This document shows, one piece after another, positions 1 to 7,540 of a DNA stretch of 64,000 bases. A program made the position numbers and the translations under genes. The DNA comes from Mesorhizobium sp. STM 4661 (GTDB lineage: Bacteria > Pseudomonadota > Alphaproteobacteria > Rhizobiales > Rhizobiaceae). Under the pieces are notes generated by a model. That model had not been told where the DNA came from. It did not search any database and was given only the letters and a program-made list of their open reading frames with translations. Each line of letters opens with the position of its first letter. The first letter of the stretch is position 1. The DNA is taken from assembly GCF_000359125.1 (NCBI RefSeq), contig NZ_CAAF010000056.1, positions 78,820 to 142,819 of the forward strand, written 5' to 3'.

Positions 1-774
1 GGTGACGGCAAATCGGCCTTTGTCGTTTTCCGGCAGGACATCGGTGCTGGGCTTTTCAACGAGGCCGAATGGGGAATAGCCCTCCCCACCCACGTTGATA
101 CCGCCGTGGCAGGACGAGCAGCCTTTGTCCATGAAAAGCGTCAGGCCCTGTTTCTGTTCGGAAGTCATAGCGGCGTCATCGCCGTTGAGGAAGGCATCGA
201 AGGGCGCCGGTGTGACCAGTGTCGCCTCAAAGGCTTCGATTGCCCTGGCGACGTTTTCGAAGGTGACGCGATCGGCTTCGCCCGGGAAAGCTGAATTGAA
301 CCACTCGACATATTTCGGCATCGACTTGAGCGTGGCGATGAGTTGACCTGGTGTGTTGGCCATTTCGACAGCGGCTTGGATCGGTGCCTTGGCCTGAGCC
401 TTCAGGTCTTCAGCACGACCATCCCAGAACTGCGCGATGTTGAAGACAGCGTTCAGTACCGTCGGCGCGTTGCGCGGTCCCTTCTGCCAACCATGGCCGA
501 TCGAGCTTTCATGATTGTCGTCGCCCCCGGTGGCCAAGTTGTGGCACGAGTTGCACGACAAGACGCCTGACGCCGAGACGCGTGGATCGAAGAACATTGC
601 CTTGCCCAGGGCTATCTTCTCCGGTGTGATCGGGTTGTTGGCGACTGTCGGCGTGATGGACGGTAGAGCCTTGAAGGTGGCCCGTGCCGTTTCTCTGAGG
701 TATACGGGGATCGTTTGCGCAGCAAAAGCGATGGCCGGCAACGCGACAGCCACCGTAGCGAATAGGATTTTCAC
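1..774 (-). CDS. di-haem cytochrome c peroxidase (partial, runs off the window)
   Basis: Exported di-haem cytochrome c peroxidase of the CcpA/MauG group, reducing H2O2 in the periplasm with electrons from cytochrome c. The first 258 codons are visible; the C-terminus lies beyond position 1. A GTG start at 774 is chosen because AGGGAG lies 7 nt upstream and the product begins with a hydrophobic signal peptide ending near AIAFA. Two CxxCH haem sites are visible: SCNSCHN in the N-terminal domain and GCSSCHG in the second domain, followed by the family-typical NDKGRFAVT. The visible part is intact, unlike its neighbours. A possible NifA/RpoN promoter lies upstream, which would fit peroxide defence in bacteroids (inference). 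Confidence 0.9.
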   Translation of the reverse strand, partial: MKILFATVAVALPAIAFAAQTIPVYLRETARATFKALPSITPTVANNPITPEKIALGKAMFFDPRVSASGVLSCNSCHNLATGGDDNHESSIGHGWQKGPRNAPTVLNAVFNIAQFWDGRAEDLKAQAKAPIQAAVEMANTPGQLIATLKSMPKYVEWFNSAFPGEADRVTFENVARAIEAFEATLVTPAPFDAFLNGDDAAMTSEQKQGLTLFMDKGCSSCHGGINVGGEGYSPFGLVEKPSTDVLPENDKGRFAVT

Positions 775-970
775 AAGTGATCTCCCTGCGTTTTGCACGG
801 AAGCCATTGTTGATATGCGGTTCGTGAACGCCTTGCGCTAAAGGCGGCAATCCTCTTTGCATAAAATCGAATCTGACGCGGACCTGACATATTGTCTTCC
901 TTCGTTGCATTGCGCGCGATGTCACCCACGATGAACGCCCAGTCGGTATCTCCTGTCGCCTCTCGAGAAG

Positions 971-1090
971 CATCAAAAGTCGTGCCAACTAAGCAGAAGG
1001 AACCTCCGGGGGATTTTCTGGTCATCATTCAATAGGTTGAACGGAATTCGCAGCAAAGCGCAGCCCTACTCCGGTGTCGCGGATCTGACA
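971..1090 (-). promoter_or_regulatory. putative NifA UAS and sigma-54-like promoter for the cytochrome c peroxidase
   Basis: Read on the minus strand, TGT-N10-ACA (NifA upstream activating sequence consensus) occupies 1090-1075. About 88 bp downstream, at 987-971, is TGGCACG-ACTT-TTGATG. The -24 half is perfect, but the -12 half has GA where GC is nearly invariant. The spacing between the two elements and the direction fit control of the peroxidase gene. The leader to its GTG would be about 185 nt. Because of the -12 mismatch this is only moderately secure. Confidence 0.45.
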
Positions 1091-1199
1091 GCCAACAGTC
1101 GGGCTGAAACAGAGAGATGTTTGGTCCCTCAGCGTCTTGTCCGATGGGCACCCGGCCTCCCGCATGGGCGGCAGGGGACCACAAGGTATTGAGGCTCAA

Positions 1200-1320
1200 G
1201 ATGAACACCGCCGGCCAGCATCGCTAGGCAGCCCCGCAGATACTTTGACGCTGGTCCGCGAGCTGGTGCGCCTAGTGCCCGACCGCCAGATCGCGCGGCT
1301 CCTCAATCGCGCCGTAAGCC
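1200..1320 (+). pseudogene. remnant of a serine-recombinase-like protein
   Basis: A short reading frame contains LVRLVPDRQIARLLNRA, which resembles the conserved helix in the C-terminal half of large serine recombinases (recombinase/zinc-ribbon families). No catalytic domain is present nearby, and the similarity fades after position 1320, so this is at best a fragment. The identification rests on one short motif recalled from the family. Confidence 0.3.
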
Positions 1321-1601
1321 GACGGCGCGTTAAAGCGGCCGCGCAATCATCGATGTGAGCGTGATGACGGCGCTGCGCACTGTGTCGTCGAATTGTGGCC
1401 ACTGGAGCAATCCTCGTAAAGCGAGCCAAGGTTCTTGATCTAAACGGCGGCGGCCGCCATATTAGCGTAGCGCCTCTCACACGTTCGAGAGTGATCGCAT
1501 TTTGGATGCCGCCGGCTCGGGCTGTTTCGGCATCCTATTTCAACATCGGCCGCCGCTTGGTTCGAGCTATCGAATGGCCGTTCTCTGCATTTGGAGGCAA
1601 A

Positions 1602-1862
1602 ATGACCGCAACGCCTTTCGCGCTGCCCGAGGCAGTGCTTACCGCAATCTCAAACGGAAAACCCGTAATTCAGGCATATCGGGAACATCTTGGCTATTCG
1701 ACCGAGGACATTGCCGTGACCAGCGGTCTGACAGTCGAGGAGGTCGGGCTGATCGAATCTGGCCATTGTTTCGACAAGGGCTATCGCGATCGGATCGCTC
1801 GGGCGCTTGGCTTGGCTGAGAGTATCTTCGATGAAATCTCGGGTATCCCGAACGCTGCCTGA
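1602..1862 (+). CDS. small XRE-like helix-turn-helix protein
   Basis: An 86-residue protein. ATG 1602 is chosen because GGAGG sits 6 nt upstream; the frame is open further upstream but without a ribosome site. Residues about 20-75 read like a Cro/CI helix-turn-helix: YREHLGYSTEDIAVTSGLT, then VEEVGLIESG, then an RIARALGL helix. It probably binds DNA, but no partner gene is adjacent. It may be an orphan antitoxin-type or phage-type regulator. It lies between remnants, so expression is uncertain. Confidence 0.6.
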   Translation: MTATPFALPEAVLTAISNGKPVIQAYREHLGYSTEDIAVTSGLTVEEVGLIESGHCFDKGYRDRIARALGLAESIFDEISGIPNAA

Positions 1863-2049
1863 CGTCGGCCTCTGAAGATTACCCGCCGCCTGCCAGGTCG
1901 GATCAAAATCCAAAAGGGTATATCAATACCCTTACGGCGGCGGGGCGGTGGCAGAATTCTTATTTCTACGGAATCGATTCGCTCTGCGGAAGTCCAAATA
2001 GCAGAAGAATGTCACGATCATCTGACGGCCGGGACGGATGATTCCCAAA

Positions 2050-2346
2050 TCATCTTCTGGCGTCAGCGCATTCTCGCCGCCGGTAGCCTTGCTGCAGAGA
2101 AGAGACGGTGAGATTGAGCGGATCCGCGGCCGGGTTTGTGCCCGAATGAACTCCCTCGGGGAGCGAATTCTGAGCGCTGGCGCGGTGATGCGGCGATAGC
2201 CATAGATGGACTGCTCGTCGACCAAATGGCGAATGAGCGGCAGCAGCCCTGCATCCTCTGGTTTGAGCAAACGACAAGCGAGATACGCTTTCAATCCGAA
2301 CCCTCCTGGCCCAAGCAGTTCGCCAGTCTCGCTGCCTGATCAGCAC
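2050..2346 (-). pseudogene. IS3-family transposase (OrfB) fragment
   Basis: On the minus strand, 2294 downwards encodes LLPLIRHLVDEQSIYGYRR followed by IT, the conserved N-terminal region of IS3/IS2-type OrfB proteins just before the integrase core. After YGYRRITA the match moves out of frame and no DDE core follows, so this is a truncated remnant of an insertion sequence. No terminal repeats were recognised. Confidence 0.55.
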
Positions 2347-2550
2347 CCCGCCAACCCGCGTACAGGCGTTGCAACAGATCCTTCAGAGAAATTCATAGAC
2401 TTTTAGCAACCCCAAACCGCTGGGAATGGTAAGCAAACATAAATTGGTCGAAACCTGTAGCATCTGCGGAGAACGCCAAACGACAAAGTCAGCAGGAGTG
2501 CTCAGTCTTTCAATGTGGCTACACTTTGAGCGCATGGGAAAGTAATCGCA

Positions 2551-3419
2551 ATGGAGACCCAACCCATGACCAATCCCGAGCACCCCGCCAATCCGTTTTC
2601 CCTTCCCGACAACCTGCCACCCCCGGTGGACGATGGCGAGGCCGATGATCTGGCCGGCATGCAAATGCCAAGCGTGACGCTCCGCACGACCTTCGGCGAA
2701 CTGGTGGACTTGTCCGCCTTGTCGGGTCGCGTCGTCGTCTATGCCTATCCGATGACCGGGGTTCCCGGGGTCGAATTGCCGCCGGGTTGGAACGACATTC
2801 CCGGTGCGCGCGGATGCACGCCGCAAACCCTGTCGTTTCAGGCCGAAAAGGATGTGTTCGCCGCCTTCGGCGTCACGATCTACGGATTGAGCACGCAAAC
2901 CCCAGAATATCAGAAAGAGCTGTCCGATCGGCTCGGCCTGGCCTTCCCGATCGTGAGCGATGCCGAGTTCAAGCTGACTGACGCGCTGCGCCTGCCAACC
3001 ATGACCGTGGAAGGCATGCGGCTGATCAAGCGGCTGACCCTCGTCATCAAGGACGGGGTGATTGAACACGTCTTCTATCCGGTGTTCCCGCCGAACAGGT
3101 CGGCGGCCGAAGTCGTCGCTTGGCTGCAAGAAAACACCGCTCCGGCGCAAAGGTCGGGCGTGCTGATCTACACCACCCCGGACTGTCCCCCACTGCAAGG
3201 CCGCGAAGGCGCTCCTGACCGAAAAAGCGCGTTGCGTTCATCGAGCTTGACGTTGAGCGCGATCCGGAAGCGGCGAACGTCATGGTCGCCCGCAGCGGCG
3301 GCCGCCGGACGGTCCCGCAGATTTTCATTGGCTCAACCCATGTGGGCGGGGGCGACGAACTGCAAGAACTCGAACGGGCCGGTCGCCTGGACGAACCTCT
3401 CGCCGCACGGACGAATTAA
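2551..3419 (+). pseudogene. peroxiredoxin-glutaredoxin hybrid, frameshifted in the glutaredoxin part
   Basis: Residues about 35-205 form a complete AhpC/TSA-type peroxiredoxin of the branch with YPMTGVPGV and the cysteine in IPGARGCTPQ. This enzyme type reduces peroxides and is recharged by the fused glutaredoxin. The glutaredoxin half begins YTTPDCP, but an extra C in the C-run 3186-3191 shifts the frame, so the expected CPHC active site is split. A second +1 shift near 3228 then restores VAFIELDVERD in the third frame, ending with TAA at 3417-3419. Start is ATG 2551, or ATG 2566 which has GGAG 9 nt upstream. Either the gene is decayed (an active peroxiredoxin with a nonsense tail is possible), or the two indels are assembly errors. 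Confidence 0.8.
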
Positions 3420-3488
3420 TAGGGCAGGCAATCGTTGCTCTGGCCCTTCGCATATCGCGCTCCTCACGCGAACACCAGGATATCGATC

Positions 3489-4162
3489 GTGGACGTATCG
3501 CCTCTCCATTCCCTGCTCATGGCCTATGCAGCTTACATCCTGGGCGCCTTGAGCCCAGGCCCAGTAATATGGCGATCATGAGCACAGCGATGAGCCGCGG
3601 CCGTACGGCAGCGTTCGCACTTGCCGCCGGGGTGATCACCATCTCCTGGACCTGGGCGACACTCGCATCGACAGGGCTGGCCGCATTGCTTCTGACCTAT
3701 CCTAAAACGCTGTACGCCATCCAGATCGTCGTCGGCGGTTCCTATCTCATCTATCTTGCGGTGATTGCATTGCGGGCGGCCCTCCAGGGGAAGGACCTGG
3801 CGAAGCTGGCCGAAACTCAACCCTCCCGCGCGGAGTTTAGGATGTTCAATCGTCGGGGCGTGCTGATCCATGTGGCAAACCCCAAAGCCGTCATGGCCTG
3901 GGTCGCTACAATCTCTCTCGGGCTTCAGCCGGGGGCTCCAGCCTATAGGCCCTTCGTCATCCTGCTCGGATATGCGGTGTTGTCTGTCATCATATTCAGC
4001 GGATACGCGATCGTTTTCTCCTTTCCGGTCATGTCGAGGCCCTACGCCAACGCGCAACGTTGGATTGACGGTGGACTGGCGCTGTTTTTCGCAGGCGCCG
4101 GTCTCACCTTGGTTCAACGCGCAATCACGGAAGCCGGCGGCTATCTGGCCACCGGGCGGTGA
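3489..4162 (+). pseudogene. LysE/RhtB-family amino-acid exporter, frameshifted near the N-terminus
   Basis: LysE-family exporters move amino acids or analogues out across the inner membrane with about six helices. The reading frame starting at GTG 3489 gives a hydrophobic segment with ALSPGP, the family signature, and then runs into a stop. One missing base around 3565-3568 explains this: re-reading in the next frame from 3569 gives MAIMSTAMSRGRTAAFALA and the rest of the protein to 4162, including NPKAVMAW. The downstream frame alone (197 residues) lacks the first helix and the SPGP motif. This is the third single-base indel within 400 bp. Confidence 0.8.
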
Positions 4163-4177
4163 AGGGGGCAGATCACA

Positions 4178-4978
4178 ATGGGCACGAACAATCCGCCGCT
4201 TTCGCCCGAGGACGTCGAACGATTCGGGCCTGATCCCCTTACCAGCTTCCGCACCAATCTGGCGTCGGTTGAAGAGCGCATCACGCTTGCTTGCGCACGG
4301 GCCGGCCGCGACCGTGCCTCCGTGCGGTTGCTGCCGATCACCAAGACGGTGCCGGCCCATATCCTGCGATATGCCTTCGACGTCGGCATCAGCACCTTCG
4401 GCGAGAACAAGATCCAGGAGGCAATGACAAAGTGCGAGGCGCTTCACGATCTCGCCATCGACTGGAGCATCGTCGGACATCTCCAGACCAACAAGGCCAA
4501 ATATCTGACCCGCTTCGCGCGTGAGTTTCATGCACTCGACAGCCTGCGGCTCGCCGACCTTCTGAACACGAGGCTGGAGCGCGAAGATCGCTTCCTCGAC
4601 GTCTATGTGCAGGTCAACACGTCTGGCGAGGACAGCAAGTTCGGCCTCCATCCGAACGCACTGCTGCCCTTCGTGGAGACCCTCGATCAGCTTCCCCGTC
4701 TCCGGCCATGCGGGTTGATGACACTTGCGCTGTTTTCCTCCGACATGGCCAAGGTGCGGCCTTGCTTCATTCTGCTGCGCCGGCTGCGGGACAAAGCCGT
4801 GAAGCACAACGCCGCGCTCACCGGGCTCTCCATGGGTATGACCGGAGACTTCGAGGAAGCCATCGAGGAAGGCGCCACTGTCGTGCGCGTCGGTCAGGCC
4901 ATCTTCGGCAAGCGGCCGACGCCTGACGGCCACTACTGGCCGGGTTTCGCCCCCACCGATCGAGGAATTGAACCATGA
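4178..4978 (+). CDS. YggS-family pyridoxal-phosphate-binding protein
   Basis: A 266-residue member of the YggS/PLPBP family, a single-domain TIM-barrel PLP carrier related to alanine racemase and implicated in PLP homeostasis. The PLP lysine is seen in LPITKTVPA (about residue 56), followed by FGENKIQEA, WSIVGHLQTNK, VQVNTSGE, MGMTGDFEEAI and VRVGQAIFG, all family hallmarks in order. It is slightly longer than usual because of an N-terminal extension. It is intact although both neighbours are broken. Its TGA overlaps the ATG of the following DapA-like fragment (ATGA), suggesting an original two-gene operon. Confidence 0.9.
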   Translation: MGTNNPPLSPEDVERFGPDPLTSFRTNLASVEERITLACARAGRDRASVRLLPITKTVPAHILRYAFDVGISTFGENKIQEAMTKCEALHDLAIDWSIVGHLQTNKAKYLTRFAREFHALDSLRLADLLNTRLEREDRFLDVYVQVNTSGEDSKFGLHPNALLPFVETLDQLPRLRPCGLMTLALFSSDMAKVRPCFILLRRLRDKAVKHNAALTGLSMGMTGDFEEAIEEGATVVRVGQAIFGKRPTPDGHYWPGFAPTDRGIEP

Positions 4979-5206
4979 TTTTTCGCAAACGGCCTGTCTG
5001 CTTTTCCGATCACCCCCGCCGATCGTTCCGGCCGGGTCGACGTTGACGCGCTACGGAAACTGGTCAGCCGGCTGATCGCGGCTGAGGTCGATTCCATCGG
5101 CCTGCTCGGCAGCACCGGCATTTATGTGTATCTGACTCGCGACGAACGACGCTGCGCACAGCACTACCCAATGACACGCAATTGCATCGCGCGTCGACGG
5201 TCCTGA
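4975..5206 (+). pseudogene. truncated dihydrodipicolinate-synthase-family (DapA-like) gene
   Basis: The ATG overlaps the stop of the YggS-like gene. An extra T in the T-run 4979-4983 shifts the frame. Beyond it the sequence reads FANGLSAFPITPADRSGRV, then VDSIGLLGSTGIYVYLTRDERR, the N-terminal strand and the GSTG phosphate/pyruvate-binding loop of DapA-family aldolases. Similarity ends near 5150 and a stop follows at 5204-5206, so about three quarters of the gene, including the Schiff-base lysine, is missing. The family identity is clear from the GSTG region; the substrate is unknown. Confidence 0.65.
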
Positions 5207-5329
5207 GGGAGCTCGGCCATCCGCGAAGCCGGATCGCTGCAGGCATTGCGCAATCGTCTGGTTCACGCTGTCAATGTAACGACAGCCGGCCCGAAACCAG
5301 CCTATGATCTGGAGGAGGACAATGCCTGA
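5207..5329 (+). pseudogene. possible tail of a hipB-like antitoxin gene
   Basis: A short open stretch ends SLQALRNRLVHAVNV, then PAYDLEEDNA, with TGA at 5327-5329, overlapping the hipA ATG by 8 bp. Position and overlap are what one expects for hipB upstream of hipA, but no helix-turn-helix is left. It begins only a few bases after the truncated DapA-like fragment, so the 5' part of hipB was probably lost in the same deletion. The call rests on context rather than on sequence similarity. Confidence 0.3.
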
Positions 5330-6557
5330 TGTGTCCGTCCTCAATGTCGCCCTGCATGGAAACAAGATCGGCACGCTCAGGCTCTTGCAAGGAGACCAGA
5401 TCTTTGCATTCATCCAGGAATACATCGACGAGGCGCGACGGCCGACCTTAACTCTCTCCTTCAAAGACGATCACGGCGGGCTCGTCACCGAGCAACCAGC
5501 CACGCATATCCAGGTATCGCCCTTCTTCTCAAACCTGTTGCCGGAAGGTCCATTGCGCAAGTACCTGGCAGATCGGGCTGGCGTGAAGGAGGTGCGCGAG
5601 TTTTTCTTGCTGTGGGTGCTGGGGCGCGATCTACCCGGCGCCGTGACCGTCACGCCGACGAATGGAGAGGCCTAGCCGCCCGCCGATAACGCTGTCGGCG
5701 GCGGCAGACAAAAAGACAAGGCACTGCGGTTTCGCTCGCCGGCGTGCAGCTCAAATTCTCAGCCATCAGAAACAAGCGCAAGAACAGCGGCCTCGTCATT
5801 CGGGCCAAGGGCGTCGGCGGCTCCTGGATTGCCAAACTCCCGGCTGAGCGGTTTGATGGCGTCCCCGAGAACGAATTCTCGATGATGACGATCGCCTCTC
5901 GCCTCGGCATCAATGTTCCTGGAATCGACTTGGTCCATGTCGACTCTCTGGAAGGCCTTTCCGCGGGGCTGAGGCGGCTGCGGGGGACAAGGCTTTCGCC
6001 CTTCGTCGTTTCGATCGAGACGGCGCAAATCTCGTCCACATAGAGGACTTCGCGGAGGTCTTTCGCCGCTATCCCGAACAGAAGTACGAAAGTGCGAGCT
6101 ACCGCAACATCGCCACGGTCCTCGGGATCGAAACCAACGAAGAGAGCATCGCCGAATTCATCCGGCGGTTGGTTTATTGCACACTGATCGGCAATGCCGA
6201 CATGCACCTCAAAAACTGGTCGCTGATCTATTACGATCGCAGGACGCCTGCTTTGTCTCCGCCCTACGATCTCATATCGACCATCCCCTACATTCCCGAT
6301 GAAACGGCAGCGCTGAAATTCGCGCGTACGAACAAGGTCAGCGAATTCAACGAAGACGAGCTCCGATACCTGGCAGCAAAAGCACGCCTGCCTGAGAAGC
6401 TGGTTCTCGATTGCGCCTAGGAAACCGTCCAGCGCTTCTCGACGTGTGGAGCGCCGAGAAGAACAACCTATGGCTCGGCAAAGACGTCATCGCCGTGATC
6501 GATCGCAACATCGCGATCGTTCCCCTCGCAAGCAAGGTCTATCGGCTAGCGCGTTGA
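5322..6557 (+). pseudogene. hipA: hipA-type serine/threonine kinase toxin, several frameshifts
   Basis: HipA kinases phosphorylate aminoacyl-tRNA synthetases and are held in check by HipB. The start ATG 5322 (GGAGG upstream) gives the N-terminal subdomain with VSPFFSNLLPEGPLRKYLA. The frame changes near 5660 to reach GSWIAKLPAERFDGVPENE (kinase nucleotide-binding region), changes again near 5990 to give ALRRFDRDG and the catalytic loop LIGNADMHLKNWSL, and again near 6440 to give VWSAEKNNLWLGKDVI up to TGA 6557. All kinase motifs are still recognisable, so decay is recent, but no full-length protein can be made. The antitoxin partner is also degraded. Confidence 0.8.
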
Positions 6558-6854
6558 TCCCAGAAGATGAAAATGCGGCGAAAGCGATAGCGGACAAGGA
6601 AGGCGTGAGCGCAGCGGTTGTCGGGTATGAATGCGTCGCCAGTGCTTGACGTGAGCGAAGGTGTTATCGATCTTGTGGCGTTGGCGGTAGAGAACCGGAT
6701 CGTAGTTATGGTTGTGCTTCGCATGAGCCGGAATCAGGGGGTGATGCCGTGCTGGACGAGGGCATCGCGGAAGCCCGATCAAGCTATAGGCACGTTCCGC
6801 GAGCAGATGGCGGACTGGCGTCACGTATGTGCTCAGCGTCAGACGCGATTGCAC
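6539..6854 (-). pseudogene. IS5-family transposase C-terminal remnant
   Basis: On the minus strand two overlapping frames together spell the end of an IS5/IS427-type DDE transposase: LYRQRHKIDNTFAHVKHWRR, then in another frame RCAHAFLVRYRFRRIFIFWD. The conserved E of the DDE triad (usually HKIEN) is D here. Only about the last 100 codons remain and they are frameshifted. The remnant abuts the omptin remnant. Confidence 0.7.
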
Positions 6855-7216
6855 TCAAAACGTCAGCTTGAAGCCGGCCGACATGGTGAAGGCATAGAAG
6901 TCCATGCCAGCGCCTTTTAAGGTCGTGCTGCTTCGGGCGCCCGTCGGGATGTCGTACACTGTCATATCGCCTTTCGCGCGGAAGTACTCATCGAAATTGC
7001 CGGCTAGGAAGGCTAGCGCGTTCGGTGATTTGATAACCAGCCTTGGCGCCGAGCGAGATGAAGGGAATGGTACGAAAGTCCTCTTCGTACACCCTGCTCC
7101 GCCAGTGATGGTCAATATCGCTTGGGTTAATCGAAAGGCCGCCGCGGAGCAGACCCGAGAGCGTCCAATTGCCGAATTTTGTGATCGATTCCGCACCAAG
7201 GGAAAACGCCCGGAAT
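6855..7216 (-). pseudogene. omptin outer-membrane protease, C-terminal remnant
   Basis: Omptins are 10-stranded outer-membrane beta-barrel aspartyl proteases. On the minus strand from about 7216, FSLGAESITKFGNWTLSGLL then NPSDIDHHWRSRVYEEDF correspond to the region carrying the catalytic Asp-His pair (SDNDEH in OmpT). After a frame change near 7010 the sequence continues DEYFRAKGDMTVYDIP and ends GMDFYAFTMSAGFKLTF, matching the closing strands and terminal aromatic residue of the barrel. The N-terminal half is replaced by an IS3 remnant. The identification comes from the ordered resemblance to OmpT. Confidence 0.6.
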
Positions 7217-7420
7217 CAGCAGCGCGCTTTGTGTCCCGCGTCCAATCGTCGACGACAGTGAGGATGTGGAACGATCGAAGACCAAGTCGAGCGATCACCA
7301 CTGCTTAAACTCGGCGGTTCCAGCATCTGCACGGCGGCGGACGGTCAGCTTCTCGCGATAGAACCAGCTTCTCGCGATAGAACCGAAGAGCTCCTGTGGC
7401 ATCTCGTCGCCCGTTCCCAC
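7217..7420 (-). pseudogene. IS3-family (IS407-like) OrfB remnant
   Basis: The minus strand encodes FYREKLTVRRRA, LDLVFDR and SFHILTVVDDWTRDT in different frames. These match LYREEKLAVRRRGG, LDFVSDQ and RFRIMAVVDDCTREC of the intact OrfB at 30191-31120 in the same order, with the intervening sequence deleted. It lies directly upstream of the omptin remnant and probably truncated it. A 19-bp tandem duplication lies inside it. Confidence 0.6.
7347..7384. repeat. perfect 19-bp tandem duplication
   Basis: AGCTTCTCGCGATAGAACC occurs twice back to back (7347-7365 and 7366-7384). It falls in the FYREKL segment of the IS3 remnant and, as 19 is not a multiple of 3, adds a frameshift there. A slippage-type duplication is the simplest explanation. 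Confidence 0.9.
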
Positions 7421-7540
7421 ACATTTGCGACGGAGGCGGCGAAAGCCGAGATTTGTCTAACGCGAATATGCCCGCTCTCTACGACAACAGCCAAGCATTG
7501 CGAGCAGCGCGGAGCCGTGACGAACGACCTTCCAGTCGGC

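Noticed and set aside
3533..4933. Open frame of about 466 codons on the minus strand opposite LysE and YggS
   Set aside because: Shadow frame; the plus-strand genes have clear families and the minus frame shows none.
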